Positions 26,614-36,879 are shown, counted from the first letter of the stretch. The stretch: 64,000 nucleotides of DNA from Methanosphaera sp. BMS (GCF_003268005.1 NZ_CP014213.1:806001-870000), one strand, 5' to 3'. The notes: a model not told the origin generated them from the letters alone. A program made the numbers and translations.

Positions 26614-29600
26614 TTAGTTCAATACATTAATTGTTGTTGTCATGTTTCTCTGACTCTTATATGCTAGTCTGTCCTGTGTTACTATTTCAATTGTCTTGTA
26701 GTTATTGTATGCTGGAATTGTAATATCCTTCAGTTCAAGTATTCCATTGTTGGAATAGAAGTATAATGGCTGGTTTCCATTTTTCAGGCTTAAACCGTTT
26801 ACCTTTATCACACACTTATTAGGACCAGATACTACGTTACCAAGATAGTCCCTGATGGTTGCTTGCAGTGATAATTTATGTGTCTTGTTGTTAACAGTAG
26901 CGTTAGCTATGTTTATGGTGATGTTGGATCTTTCCACCTGGAATGTTGGCGTCTTAGTCATGATATTCTGGTAATTCTTATTGTACAATCCTACCTGTAT
27001 GGTATGATTCTTCACGGTCATGGTCTGTGTATCTGTTACACAGGAGATACCTAATGGTATTGTATAGTTTACCGTTGCTGTGCCGTTAACTATCTTGACT
27101 TTAAGCATGTTACCATCTGCATCCTTGAGTGTTATACCGTTTATCTTGAAGTAGACGTATTCATCCTGATACTTTGTAATATTATTAGTTTTTTTGCCGT
27201 TTGTTGTGTCATAGATCTTAGCGGTTATAGTGAGTACCCGTCCCTGTTTGATTATCTTCTTGTTAATGCTTACTTCTATAGTAGCATTACGTTTGGATAT
27301 GTTAATATTTGAAGGACTGCTTATGGATGCATTGTATATTGTTGTGCCGATGTAGGAGGCGGTGATGTTCTTAGCATTGGTCATATTGATGTCAGGTATG
27401 ATAGTAGCCGTAGCGACACCGTTTACCACTTTTACTTTTAATGGCTTGTCACTACCTGTTAGCTTACCGTTATCCTTTATTGTCACACCGTTTACTTTGA
27501 AGATGAGATTTCCTTCGTTTACATTATTGCCGTTTGTATCGGTTACTGTTGCCTTGATTGTTAACTTTTCTCCTATGACTCCACTTACAGGGGTGACTGT
27601 GGTCTTGGTATTTATCTTGTTTTTCACGGCTATCTTCATGCTTTTTGTCGAATTGTTGTACATGCTGTTTCCATTATATGTGGCCGTGATTGTCTGGGAT
27701 TCTACCACCGTAGGAGTGTAAGCCTTAGTAACGCTACCGTTACTATCTGTTTTTACCGTGTATTTTTTGCCGTTGATGTTTAGGATTATGTTCTGTCCTG
27801 CTAGTTTGTTACCACTTGCATCTGTGAGTGTAGCTGTTATGTTTATTGGGGTGTTGTTTATTGGTGTCGTGTTGGATGCTTGTAGGGTTATCTTGGTATT
27901 GATCTTCTTGACGGTAAGGTCTGTTGTTGCCGTGCTGTTGATATATTTACTATCACCTTTATATGATGCGGTTATTGTCTGTTTTCCTAGGGTTGTTGGC
28001 GTGTATGCTTTTGTTGCTACCCCATTAGCGTCTGTTTTTACCGTGTATGTTTTACCGGCTACTGTTATTGTTATGTTCGCTCCAGCTAATTTGTCCCCAT
28101 TTGTATCAGTTAGTGTTGCTGTTATGTTTACTTGTGTATTGTTAATAGATGTCGTATTGGATACTTTAACTACCAATTTTGTATTGATTTTCTTGATGGT
28201 TATGTTGGCTGTTGCAGTACTGTTTACATATTTGCTATCACCATTATAGGTAGCTGTGATTGTTTGGGTTTCTACCCGGGTTGGCGTGTAGTTTTGTGTT
28301 GCTATTCCATTATTATCAGTTTTAACATTGTATGTTTTACCGTTAACATTTATTGTAATCGTTTCACCGGATAATTTGTTACCGTTAGCGTCGGTTAATG
28401 TAGCAGTGATATTTATTGGAGTACTGTTAATAGGGGACTTGTCGGATGCTTGTAGTGTTAGTTTTGTGTCTATTTTTATAACATTTATTTCTACTGATTT
28501 AGTCGTGCTATTATAATATTGGCTGTCTCCATTGTACTGGGCGGTTATTGTTTGTTTTCCCAGTGTTGTCGGCGTGTATTCTTTTATTGCTACTCCGTTA
28601 GCATTTGTTTTTATTGTGTGGTTTTCACCGTTAATATTTAGTGTTATATCCTGGTTTGCTAGTGTATTAGTATCACCGGTTAGTGTCATGGTTATGTTTA
28701 TTGGAGTACTATTAACTGGTGTATTGCTGGATACCATTAGTGTTAGTTTCGTGTCTATTTTATACACGGTTATATCCGTTGTGGAGGTATTAGCGTTGTA
28801 CATGTTGTTTCCATTGTACTTGGCCGTGATTGTCTGTGTTCCTAGTTGTTTTGTCGTGTAGTTTCTTGTTGCTACTCCACCGCTTGTTTGGACTATAAAT
28901 GTTTCATCACCGATTGTAATTGTGATGTCTTCTCCATCTAGTGGGTTGTCGTCTATGTCTGTAAGGTTTACTGTTATTGTTATTTCTGTACTGTTTACTA
29001 TTGTCGTGTTGGACACGTTAAGGGTTAGTTTTGTGTCGGTCTTGGTTGCGGTGATTTTTGCAGTGTTGTTGGTTGATGATTTGTATGCACTTGTTTCAGG
29101 GAATAGTGCTGTTATATTGTATTCTCCACTCTCATATAATGTGAAGTTTGTGTTGAACTGTCCAAGGTCATTGGTGATTGCAGGTTTTGTTGAGCCATTA
29201 ACGGTTATCTTTACGGTTGCACCTGGTACGGGGTTACCATCCTCCAGTAGCTTCCCTGTTATGTTGAATGCTTTTCCTACCTTTGTATCCACGTCATCTA
29301 AGAGGACTTGTGTGTCTAGCTTCTGGGCTGTAATGTTTAATGTCGTGGTGTTTGTACTATATTTGTTGTTACCGGGGTATGTTGCAGTAACTAGTGTGTC
29401 ATTGCTTTTTACTGTGTATTCCATCGTTGCTATTCCCTCAGTGTTTGTTGTTATGTTGTTTGTCTGGTCTATGGTGATGGTGATGTTTTCTTGGGCTATT
29501 AGTTCATCAAACATGTCCTTTAATGTGAATGTTAATTTTATCGTATCACCAACGGTGGGATTTGTGTTATTTGTGGTTATATTGATGTTGGTATTGTATT

Positions 29601-31764
29601 TATCATAGAACTTATTGTTTTTTATTGTCACAGTAAGATCTGATTTTGTGTATATTGTCCCATTATACTGGGTGGTCGTATCACCTTCATTGTTTTCTAT
29701 TGTAGCGGTTCCCTCATTTATTATAGCGTTTCCAGTCATAGGTGCAGTATTTGCTATGAAGTAATTTTCTTGGATAAAAGAGTAGCTATTATTGTTGTAG
29801 ATTGCTCCACCACTTGTTGCATTATTGTATTCAAGTATTGAATTATTGATTGTTAAATTACTTGTATTGTTATTACATATTGCACCACCAATGGTTGCGT
29901 TGTTGTCCGTGAATTGTGTCTCGGTCACGGTTAAATTACTATACAAGTAATTGTAGATTGCACCACCACTGGTTGCGTTGTTGCCAGTGAATTGTGTCTC
30001 GGTCACGGTTAAATTACTATACCAGCCATTGTAGATTGCACCACCACCGGTTGCGTTGTTTCCCGTGAATTGTGTACCAGTCACGGTTAAAGTACTGTGA
30101 CCGTAATTGTAGATTGCTCCACCCCAACTTGCGTGGTTGCTCGTGAATTGTGTCTGGGTCACAGTTAAAGTACCATAGTTTCTTATTGCCCCACCACGTG
30201 TTGCCGTGTAGTTTGTTATTGTAATGTTTTCTAGTTTTAAGTTGTGTCCCGCTGCTATAGTGATAAATTGGCAGGTGTCTAGTCCCTTGAGTGTTACCCC
30301 GTTACCGTTTATGGTGATATTACGTGTAGCTGAGTTACTCCAGTCTATACTGGCGGTTGCATCGTAGTTTCCTTCTGGCTGTAGGTTTATTATAACGTTG
30401 ACGTACTGGATTTTTTTAGCGGCTTCTATTGCATCTATTAACTTCTGATAACCTGTCACGTTTATTGTATCTGATATTATGTATTCATTGTTGATTGTAT
30501 TTGTACCGTTTATAATTATTTTAACAAGATGCCCCTCCGGAATTGTATAAGTATTTAACTGTTCTGGTTCTGCATTAGTTAATACTTCTTCACCATCTAC
30601 TATTAGGGTGACTTTACTCAAGGTGATGTAGTTATCGTCATTTAGTAGTTGTATGTTTCCTGTCGTTTGGTTTATTATGAAGTTTGCTGGGGTATTATTG
30701 TAGAATATCGTGTTATTTATTTTTTTAATGGTACTGTCATAGTTGTAAATTGCTCCACCACTAGAACCTGCATGGTTGCCCGTGAATTGTGTGTTGTTCA
30801 CGGTTAAAGTACCATCATTGTAATTGTAGATTGCTCCACCATAATATTCTGCACTGTTATCTGTAAATTGTGTGCCAGTCACAGTTAAATTACTATTCTT
30901 ATTATTGTTGATTGCTCCCCCAGTAGAAGCGTTGTTGTTAATGAATTGGGTGTTGGTCACATTTAAATTACTATAGTTGTAATTGATGATTGCTCCACCA
31001 GTATAGATTGCAGTGTTATTTGTGAATGTACTGTTTTTTATGGTTAAATTAGCATGTTCATTGTAGATTGCACCAGCACTTGCTGCGGTATTGTATGTAA
31101 ATTGTGTGTCATTCACGGTTAAATAACCGTAATTAGTGATTGCTCCTCCACTACCATACCATCCTTTAGCCTGGTTTTCTGTGAGTGTAGAATGCTTTAT
31201 TGTTAGGTTACCCTTATTAGTGATTGCTCCTCCATTATAATCACCGACAGTGTTTTGATTGATTGTACAGTTGGTAATGGTGAGGTTGTTGATGGTAACC
31301 TTCTGGCCAGTACCAATATCTAAGAAGTGGTATTGGTCATCCCCGTTTATCTTCTTTGCTTCTCCATTGATGGTAACATTGACTATATTTGAATCAATGG
31401 ACAAGTTACCCTCAAGTTTTATGTTATCTTTGATATTTATTGTTATATTATTATTTGTTCCATCCCATGTTAATGAATTATTTAATTCTTCATAATTATT
31501 AACATTATATTCATGGGAGGCTGTTTTGAGAGTTTTTTCTTCTCTTGTTATTTTATCTTTTTTATTTACTACATTTACCTGTACATCCATTGTGGGTGTA
31601 CTTTTTTCTTGTACTGTTACTTCTTCCACTGCTGGTGTATCCATACATGCACTTTCAGGTGAATCTGCACCTATTGTAACATCTGAAACATCAGATGCAC
31701 TTGCTATGCCTACCAGCAGTACCAATAGTGTGATTAATAGCAATATGCTTTTAATTCTCTTCAT
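26614..31764 (-). CDS. Large adhesin-like surface protein, 1716 aa
   Basis: Residues 1-24 are a signal peptide ending GIASASD. A parallel beta-helix region with repeated TQFTxNxA..GGAIYNY motifs occupies about 115-370 and 500-720. Six Ig-like repeats of about 95 residues follow (about 780-1390). The C-terminal 110 residues (VIKVNGLSLKNGNQPL, then TQDRLAYKSQ) match the end of the protein at 17364-20044. There is no LPxTG motif or hydrophobic tail, so attachment to the pseudomurein wall is probably through the C-terminal domain. Such proteins are proposed to mediate adhesion in gut methanogens; this one's ligand is unknown. Confidence 0.93.
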   Translation of the reverse strand: MKRIKSILLLITLLVLLVGIASASDVSDVTIGADSPESACMDTPAVEEVTVQEKSTPTMDVQVNVVNKKDKITREEKTLKTASHEYNVNNYEELNNSLTWDGTNNNITINIKDNIKLEGNLSIDSNIVNVTINGEAKKINGDDQYHFLDIGTGQKVTINNLTITNCTINQNTVGDYNGGAITNKGNLTIKHSTLTENQAKGWYGSGGAITNYGYLTVNDTQFTYNTAASAGAIYNEHANLTIKNSTFTNNTAIYTGGAIINYNYSNLNVTNTQFINNNASTGGAINNNKNSNLTVTGTQFTDNSAEYYGGAIYNYNDGTLTVNNTQFTGNHAGSSGGAIYNYDSTIKKINNTIFYNNTPANFIINQTTGNIQLLNDDNYITLSKVTLIVDGEEVLTNAEPEQLNTYTIPEGHLVKIIINGTNTINNEYIISDTINVTGYQKLIDAIEAAKKIQYVNVIINLQPEGNYDATASIDWSNSATRNITINGNGVTLKGLDTCQFITIAAGHNLKLENITITNYTATRGGAIRNYGTLTVTQTQFTSNHASWGGAIYNYGHSTLTVTGTQFTGNNATGGGAIYNGWYSNLTVTETQFTGNNATSGGAIYNYLYSNLTVTETQFTDNNATIGGAICNNNTSNLTINNSILEYNNATSGGAIYNNNSYSFIQENYFIANTAPMTGNAIINEGTATIENNEGDTTTQYNGTIYTKSDLTVTIKNNKFYDKYNTNINITTNNTNPTVGDTIKLTFTLKDMFDELIAQENITITIDQTNNITTNTEGIATMEYTVKSNDTLVTATYPGNNKYSTNTTTLNITAQKLDTQVLLDDVDTKVGKAFNITGKLLEDGNPVPGATVKITVNGSTKPAITNDLGQFNTNFTLYESGEYNITALFPETSAYKSSTNNTAKITATKTDTKLTLNVSNTTIVNSTEITITVNLTDIDDNPLDGEDITITIGDETFIVQTSGGVATRNYTTKQLGTQTITAKYNGNNMYNANTSTTDITVYKIDTKLTLMVSSNTPVNSTPINITMTLTGDTNTLANQDITLNINGENHTIKTNANGVAIKEYTPTTLGKQTITAQYNGDSQYYNSTTKSVEINVIKIDTKLTLQASDKSPINSTPINITATLTDANGNKLSGETITINVNGKTYNVKTDNNGIATQNYTPTRVETQTITATYNGDSKYVNSTATANITIKKINTKLVVKVSNTTSINNTQVNITATLTDTNGDKLAGANITITVAGKTYTVKTDANGVATKAYTPTTLGKQTITASYKGDSKYINSTATTDLTVKKINTKITLQASNTTPINNTPINITATLTDASGNKLAGQNIILNINGKKYTVKTDSNGSVTKAYTPTVVESQTITATYNGNSMYNNSTKSMKIAVKNKINTKTTVTPVSGVIGEKLTIKATVTDTNGNNVNEGNLIFKVNGVTIKDNGKLTGSDKPLKVKVVNGVATATIIPDINMTNAKNITASYIGTTIYNASISSPSNINISKRNATIEVSINKKIIKQGRVLTITAKIYDTTNGKKTNNITKYQDEYVYFKINGITLKDADGNMLKVKIVNGTATVNYTIPLGISCVTDTQTMTVKNHTIQVGLYNKNYQNIMTKTPTFQVERSNITINIANATVNNKTHKLSLQATIRDYLGNVVSGPNKCVIKVNGLSLKNGNQPLYFYSNNGILELKDITIPAYNNYKTIEIVTQDRLAYKSQRNMTTTINVLN
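27618..29320 (-). repeat. Six tandem Ig-like coding repeats of about 285 bp
   Basis: Within the 1716-residue adhesin gene, units begin at about 27618, 27895, 28180, 28468, 28755 and 29030, giving a period of about 280-288 bp. Each encodes KxTKLTL..SNTTxxNxTxVNITATLTD, a GxxITI.VNGKTYTVKTDxNG hairpin and QTITAxYNGDSKYxNST. The units differ by substitutions rather than indels, as in old domain duplications. Confidence 0.8.
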
Positions 31765-32456
31765 TTTTCATTCATCTCTCTTATTAACTAGTTTTAATAA
31801 GTAATAATTATAACTAGTTTCATGTTTTTCAGGGATACTAATCATAATAATTATTATTACTAATAATTATTGTTCTTATTTATATTAAAATATGCGTTAT
31901 TTTTGCTTACTTTCACGTATATTATCTGGTATATTATAATTTTTTTATATACCTCTATTCCATATTTCTTGCTGTTTTGTTTAAGGCATTATTGTTAATT
32001 GCTTTTTCTTTTTGCTTTATTATTCTATTGTTTTCATATGTTGTTGTATAATATTATGAATAGGAGTTACTCTTTTGTTTACACGCGTATCATCTATTTT
32101 CCATATTTTATCGTATATTGTACTTTTTATGCAATAAAAAATATTATATCTGAAAACAAATAATTAAAACCATTACTTGGATGGAATCCATCATCATGAA
32201 AACCACAAAAAAACAGTAAAACAAATACTCTGAAGGAATAAGCAACCAAATAGAAGAAAAACATCCGGTTATCCTTATACAAGTTCCTAAGCTACACAGA
32301 AACAAGTGGAGATCACTAATGTAAACATGGAAAACATTAACATTGTAATCCACGACACGAAGCATAGCTGAAAGAAAACTACAATACAACAACCCAGTTA
32401 TATACCTATCTAAAAGAAGATGAAATGGTGGTGAGGTTTAAAAGTGTCCAGGTAAT
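31765..32456. other. Intergenic region with a possible gene remnant
   Basis: This region lies upstream of the adhesin-like gene and holds its promoter. On the + strand around 32220-32320 a short protein-like segment with several stops is seen (NQIEEKHPVILIQVPKLHR), suggesting a decayed gene of unknown family. No intact gene with a ribosome binding site is visible. Confidence 0.25.
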
Positions 32457-33275
32457 CTAATTGTTTTCAAAAAGCTTGCATTGCTCGTTATAAAATTTTT
32501 CCTTTTGAGAATTACCAATTCTTCTATATTCCACGCCAAGATTACTTGCTTTATCCGCTAATTCTTGTTTATTCTCTTCATCTTCCTTATTCAAGATAAT
32601 GTACTCGTTTCTTTTGTCCTGATAATCCTTTTCCTTTAGGAGTATATCCTTTAGTGATATGATTCTTTCATCATTACTTCCTATCCTTCCTAATGCTTCT
32701 CGGCGGACATCCAAGTACTTGGCGTTCAAGGCTATATCAATGAGTGTTTCATCATCATCTATCTGATTGATTGCCCATAATCGTTTAACCTTACTGTCAT
32801 CATCACATGCATTTTTGAGTTTGGTCTTATCAAGATCCTCGAATTTTTCATTCAATCTTTCCACTGCTAAGTTTACTACTTCATCATCATAGTCAGCATT
32901 GGAGATATTAATTAGAATCTCATCATCATTTACCTGTCGAAGTGCTGCCATTACAACATTCAGGTCATATTTTGTCTTAGATGAGTCGTCATAGTAATTG
33001 TTTATTACTTCAACTAGTGTTTGGTTATCTGTTATCTGGTTTACTGCAACTTCACGTATGTCAAAGACAGTCTTGTTGTACGTGGTATCTGACGTGTCAA
33101 ATATGATTTCCTTTAACAAGCCACTATCTGTTATCTGTTTTGCTGCAAGTTCTCTGACTGCAAAGAGGTTTTCATCATTTTTTACTATTTCCAATAGTTT
33201 TTCTTCATCATTTAATGTTTTAACTGTTTCTTCGATTAATTCATCTTTTATATGTTTTGCTAGTAATAATCCCAT
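32457..33275 (-). CDS. HEAT-like repeat protein, 272 aa
   Basis: The protein is entirely helical and acidic, with repeated blocks such as FAVRELAAKQITDSGLLKEI, DIREVAVNQITDNQTLVEVI and DVRREALGRIGSNDERI. These have the helix-turn-helix spacing of HEAT or variant leucine-rich repeats. The C-terminal 60 residues are charged helices with an EYRRIGNSQKEKFY end. No catalytic motif is present, so a scaffold or protein-binding role is likely. GGGTGATAAT directly before the ATG at 33275 sets the start, discarding an upstream GTG. It stands alone. Confidence 0.75.
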   Translation of the reverse strand: MGLLLAKHIKDELIEETVKTLNDEEKLLEIVKNDENLFAVRELAAKQITDSGLLKEIIFDTSDTTYNKTVFDIREVAVNQITDNQTLVEVINNYYDDSSKTKYDLNVVMAALRQVNDDEILINISNADYDDEVVNLAVERLNEKFEDLDKTKLKNACDDDSKVKRLWAINQIDDDETLIDIALNAKYLDVRREALGRIGSNDERIISLKDILLKEKDYQDKRNEYIILNKEDEENKQELADKASNLGVEYRRIGNSQKEKFYNEQCKLFENN

Positions 33276-33922
33276 ATTATCACCCACGGGTTATAGATTC
33301 TCTTTAATATATAATTATAGTCTAATTTTTTTTATATATCTTTTGATTCATTAACTTAAAGTATTGATTTATTCATACTTTCACCATAATATTAATATTA
33401 GTCTTGGATAAATCCACATGATATTATCATAATCCTAGAAAAATAAATATAAGCAGGTTAAAACAGTTAATTCTTAAAATTCAGTAGGATATCCCTACTC
33501 CATTGACACAAATATTGTTAAAGATCTCCTATTATTCCATCATACACCCACATCTACCTTAATAATCGATAGAATTGAAATGAAGTCATGTTGTTCAATC
33601 CAACATTTGATATTGAAAACGCTATTGAAAGCACGATGAATATCAGTATCAATTACATAACTCCACTTTTGTAAATTTAAAGAGGATAATACAGGATTAA
33701 CCATAATTATGAAAATTTCACATATAAATGGAGTATGAAGCTATTAGACATCTTTATTATTGCGAAGAAAAAATAACTCGAAAAACATGATTATTTTATA
33801 TTAGAATATAATTAATCTAATCAGATTTCGTTAAATAACAGGATAATCCCCCATAATTTTACCTATAAGTGAAAGCATATTTAAATATAGGATAAAATAA
33901 AATAATAATTAAGTGGTATCAT
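33276..33922. other. AT-rich intergenic region without a visible gene
   Basis: This separates divergent genes at 32457 and 33923. I looked for small ORFs with a GGTGAT-type site, inverted repeats and tRNA-like arms and found none that stand out. A TATA-like TATTTAAATATAGG lies about 35 bases before the start of the 33923 gene. Confidence 0.35.
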
Positions 33923-34387
33923 ATGAACACAAAACTAGCAAAAATAATACTGGTAATACTATTAATTATTCTTTGTACAATCATATACACCACCTATCCG
34001 GACATAGCACCCAACAATAATTGTTCAACTGTCGCTGTCGGATCTTCTACTGTAGATATCCCGGAGGGTTATGATATTCAAAAAATAAGTTATAATGGAG
34101 TTCTTTTTTCCAGTCTAAGAACGAATATAGGAATTTATGAAGTTCAAAAAGGAGGTTCCTTTGACAAGAAAGTCAATCAAATGAAAAGCAAATATGGAAA
34201 CAATTCCGTCTCAACTTATTCATATACCCTAAATGATACCGAACTAAAGATTGCAATAGCTGAAAATCCAAAAGTAAAAATTAAGGAAACCTACTTTGAA
34301 AAAAATGGATTCAAATACCATATCTATGAAAAGGGTTCTGAAGACGAGACCGCATTCAAAACATTATTTGATACAATAAGCAGATGA
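33923..34387 (+). CDS. Small exported protein related to the 23363 gene product, 154 aa
   Basis: The N-terminus is a hydrophobic signal or anchor (residues 5-25, LAKIILVILLIILCTIIYTT). The mature part begins with STVAVGSSTVDIPEGYDI and continues with short alternating strands and a Lys-rich KVNQMKSKYGNNSVSTYSYT stretch. The IPxGY motif after the anchor is shared with the 161-residue protein at 23363. Function unknown. GTGGTATCAT precedes the ATG. Confidence 0.65.
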   Translation: MNTKLAKIILVILLIILCTIIYTTYPDIAPNNNCSTVAVGSSTVDIPEGYDIQKISYNGVLFSSLRTNIGIYEVQKGGSFDKKVNQMKSKYGNNSVSTYSYTLNDTELKIAIAENPKVKIKETYFEKNGFKYHIYEKGSEDETAFKTLFDTISR

Positions 34388-34493
34388 CATTCATTAAAAA
34401 TATATGCAATACTTCAATAATTTTTTTAAATCATTTCAGGCTTTTATTTGGAATATTCTAGTATATTGCTAAAAGTTTATCTTAAATTATATT

Positions 34494-35672
34494 TTATAAT
34501 GGATATTGACCTTCTGTTTCCTTTTTATGTTTTAACCATGTTACTAACATCATATCATTAATCATATACATATTATCATTGGAATACCCGAGTATTGCCT
34601 TATTATTTAACGAATCAATATATTTTGTTAATGTAGATTTTGAATATCCTGTTTTTTCTAGAAGAGTATTCCATGTTAACTGCTTTTCATCAACCAATAT
34701 TTTTATTATGGTTTTTTCGTAATCGTTAAGGTTTCCCCAGATATATAACCACATGATTACTATCTGATCCATTTTCATCATGAAACTTTCTTTAATCATT
34801 TCTTCATCATATATTTTACCTGAATCTAAAACATTACAAAACGTATTAATGTATGCAGGTATTCCTCTGGTACATTTATAAAATCTATCAAATCCATCAT
34901 CCGTAAATTTTATATCTCCTGCTTTTTCATTAAGATACTTGTATGTTTCCTCTTTAGTAAATGCTTCTATATCTATTTGAATCATACGACCGGCAAATGC
35001 TCCTCTTTGACCATTAATATCCTCTATTATATCGGCACTTTTACTTACTGAACCAGTGAAAATATAGCATACATTTGATTGATCTTGAATATAACTTCTA
35101 AAAAGCCAGAAAAATGCTTCGGGATTTTCAACATGTTTTATAAATTGGAATTCATCAAATACTAGTATAAATGCATCTATTTCATCTGACGTGTCAATTA
35201 TTTTCTGTGGAAGTTCCATTACAAATTTACTTAAAGCCTTGTAATTCTCTTTAATTTTTGGAATAGGAATATCAAATATACTTGCAGCATCAGTAAATTC
35301 ATAATCATGTAATTTAATATTCATAATGATATTTTTCAGGTTGTCCTCGAAGTTCTTAAAAACAGATTGTTTTTGTCTTAATGATTCATATATACTCGAT
35401 AACATCTCTTTTAATATCTCTTCTTCTGTAACTTTTTTGTTTGTTGAATATATCTTTGATATATCAATATATGCTGTTAATGTTTTCTTATCCGTATCAT
35501 GTAGGATTTTCTTTAAAAGGAATGTTTTTCCCACACCCCTATTTCCAGTTATCAACAATTGATTTGGTAAATCTTCATATATACTGCTTATTTGCAGGTT
35601 TATCTTCTTAATATCTTTTGTTCTATTGAAAAAGTATTTATCAATGTTTTTTGGCACAGTAGTAGGCATCAT
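34494..35672 (-). CDS. Archaeal AAA ATPase (Arch_ATPase family) with C-terminal winged helix
   Basis: The 392-residue protein has Walker A GNRGVGKT (residues 43-50) and Walker B ILVFDEFQF (about 167-176). A sensor-like YIFTGSVSKSA follows. An ARGxxP-like CTRGIPAYINTFC motif lies in the lid region. The last 90 residues form a winged helix (TWNTLLEKTGYSKSTLTKYIDSL). This is the PF01637-type archaeal ATPase group, common in mobile or defence-linked loci, of unknown target. It lacks the C-terminal nuclease domain found in relatives. Three repeat units spaced 64 bp apart lie directly upstream (35724-35877), suggesting autoregulation. Confidence 0.87.
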   Translation of the reverse strand: MMPTTVPKNIDKYFFNRTKDIKKINLQISSIYEDLPNQLLITGNRGVGKTFLLKKILHDTDKKTLTAYIDISKIYSTNKKVTEEEILKEMLSSIYESLRQKQSVFKNFEDNLKNIIMNIKLHDYEFTDAASIFDIPIPKIKENYKALSKFVMELPQKIIDTSDEIDAFILVFDEFQFIKHVENPEAFFWLFRSYIQDQSNVCYIFTGSVSKSADIIEDINGQRGAFAGRMIQIDIEAFTKEETYKYLNEKAGDIKFTDDGFDRFYKCTRGIPAYINTFCNVLDSGKIYDEEMIKESFMMKMDQIVIMWLYIWGNLNDYEKTIIKILVDEKQLTWNTLLEKTGYSKSTLTKYIDSLNNKAILGYSNDNMYMINDMMLVTWLKHKKETEGQYPL

Positions 35673-36022
35673 ATTTAATAACTCCTTATAATATTAGTTA
35701 TGTTTAATATATTATTTATATATACCAGTTCGCATAAAAAAACTAGTGCAACATAATTTATAAAATAAAAATAGAAAAAATAAAAAAACTAGTTTGTATA
35801 AAAAAACTAGTTCGCCATAATTAAAAAAGATGAACTTTAAAAATAAGACAAACTAGTTCAAATAAAAAAAACCAGTTTGATTATAAATACCGTATTGGAT
35901 ATTAAAAATCAAAAAATGGATAAAAACACTATCAAAAGCCGTTAAATATGAAGAAACATCATTCAATTAGTTAATCTTTTTTATTGTAATTCTGATTACT
36001 GGCTTAAAATCTATGGACATGA
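35673..36022. other. Upstream region of the AAA ATPase gene
   Basis: No gene is visible apart from fragments. The first 205 bases carry the ACTAGTT repeat array. Between 35880 and 36022 the - strand has short open stretches with stops, possibly the remains of a small gene that began just after the repeat copy at 36025. Confidence 0.35.
35724..35877. repeat. Three operator-like units (paired ACYAGTT motifs) spaced exactly 64 bp
   Basis: Each unit holds two ACTAGT/ACCAGT motifs 18-19 bases apart, separated by an ATAAAAAAA tract: 35724 and 35742, 35788 and 35806, 35852 and 35871. The units start 64 bp apart twice, about six helical turns, placing them on one face of the DNA. They lie 50-205 bp upstream of the AAA ATPase start, so a repressor or activator array is the natural reading. 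Confidence 0.75.
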
Positions 36023-36024
36023 GT

Positions 36025-36058
36025 TAACCTTTCTTTGTAATTTTATAGTTTAATGAAC
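36025..36058 (-). repeat. 37-bp repeat, copy A (diverged)
   Basis: This copy matches the other two over a 34-base core, with two T/C changes (TTTG for TTCG, AATG for AACG) and differences at the outer end. Read on the - strand, the core contains the TATA-like AAACTATAAAATTAC. It lies 12 bases downstream of the frameshifted gene at 36071-36419. Confidence 0.75.
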
Positions 36059-36070
36059 ATAAATTCATAT

Positions 36071-36419
36071 TCAACCCATACTTATATATAATTGTCCCAA
36101 ATCAATAATCTGTTGTAGCGTTAGACTACAACGACACTCATCTACATTTCCTTCCATTAAATCGACAAATTCATCCCATGCTGTACCCATATCCACGAGG
36201 ATAGCTAATTTTTCAACAAAGTGAGTGCTTAATTCAATCATTCTATCTATTTCATGTCGGTACTTCCTGTACCAATCTAATCTTTCAATAGGATAACCGC
36301 CAAACTTTGCATAGTTTATAATTTACAAGAGTATATTTACAACCATCTGCTTTCAGGGAGGAAGATAGTTTGTCATGTAATTGTTTGTATTCAGTTATTT
36401 CTTCAAGGAGTGTTCTCAT
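36071..36419 (-). pseudogene. Hypothetical protein, about 115 aa, frameshifted
   Basis: The start is well supported: GAGGTGATAATT precedes an ATG at 36419, 12 bases after repeat copy B. The first frame (MRTLLEEITEYKQLHDKLSS...) stops after 44 codons. Removing one T from TTT at 36315-36317 (+ strand) restores a continuous protein continuing YAKFGGYPIERLDWYRKYRH and ending LGQLYISMG at 36071. It is helical, with two Cys in ECRCSL, and not recognised. It is probably a cargo gene of the repeat-flanked island. Sequencing error is not excluded. Confidence 0.55.
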
Positions 36420-36431
36420 AATTATCACCTC

Positions 36432-36468
36432 GTCTAACCTTTCTTCGTAATTTTATAGTTTAACGAAC
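36432..36468 (-). repeat. 37-bp repeat, copy B
   Basis: This is identical over 37 bases to copy C at 37297-37333. On the - strand it starts GTTCGTTAAAC, contains CTATAAAATTACGAAG and ends AAGGTTAGAC, with an internal inverted match TTCGT/ACGAA. It ends just before the ribosome binding site of the 36071-36419 gene, so it may act there as a promoter or leader. Confidence 0.85.
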
Positions 36469-36502
36469 AAAACTTTGAAAAAAAAAGAGGGGGGAGAATA
36501 AA

Positions 36503-36872
36503 TCAACCATCACGCTTCTCTAATGCCTTACGACACACACGAATACGACGACGAATCATCCGAAGATACAACCAATCCCAATCATCAGGACGCTGAGGAT
36601 TATCAGCCTTAAACCGTTCAATCAACTCACCACAAATAACAAAAGTCAACTCCTCCGCCTCCTCATAACACTTAAGGGTTTCCTCATAATGTCCATCATC
36701 TTCCAGTAGTTTTCCTTCACCTACCAATTCTATGATTATTTTTTTCTTGTGGTCTTGGCATGCCATCAACGTGTAGTTGGAATATTTTGGCTCCAACTTC
36801 TAAGGGTGTTGGCTTAGCCTCTGGGGTTGGTTTTGGTTTTTTGTCTTGTTTCTTTTTTAGGAATCCGAACAT
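36503..36872 (-). pseudogene. TPR-like protein with Lys/Pro-rich N-terminus, about 122 aa, frameshifted
   Basis: The start MFGFLKKKQDKKPKPTPEAK at 36872 has GGAGTG at good distance and follows the AbrB-like gene by seven bases. This frame continues VGAKIFQLHVDGMPRPQEK and then stops. Removing one A from the A7 run (T7 on the + strand, 36739-36745) joins it to the downstream frame: IIIELVGEGKLLEDDGHYEE, a tetratricopeptide-like pair of helices, ending CRKALEKRDG. The role is unknown; pairing with an AbrB-like gene suggests a two-gene module. Indel error cannot be excluded. Confidence 0.6.
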
Positions 36873-36879
36873 ATTGTAT

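Noticed and set aside
27362-29608. Several long + strand ORFs opposite the 1716-residue adhesin gene
   Set aside because: They are hydrophobic, repeat with the same 285-bp period as the adhesin repeats and have no start signals; they are antisense shadows of Thr/Asn-rich codons.
32144-32392. 82-codon - strand ORF
   Set aside because: It is Cys/Phe-rich, has no ribosome binding site and no family resemblance. The + strand of the same stretch looks like a weak gene remnant instead.
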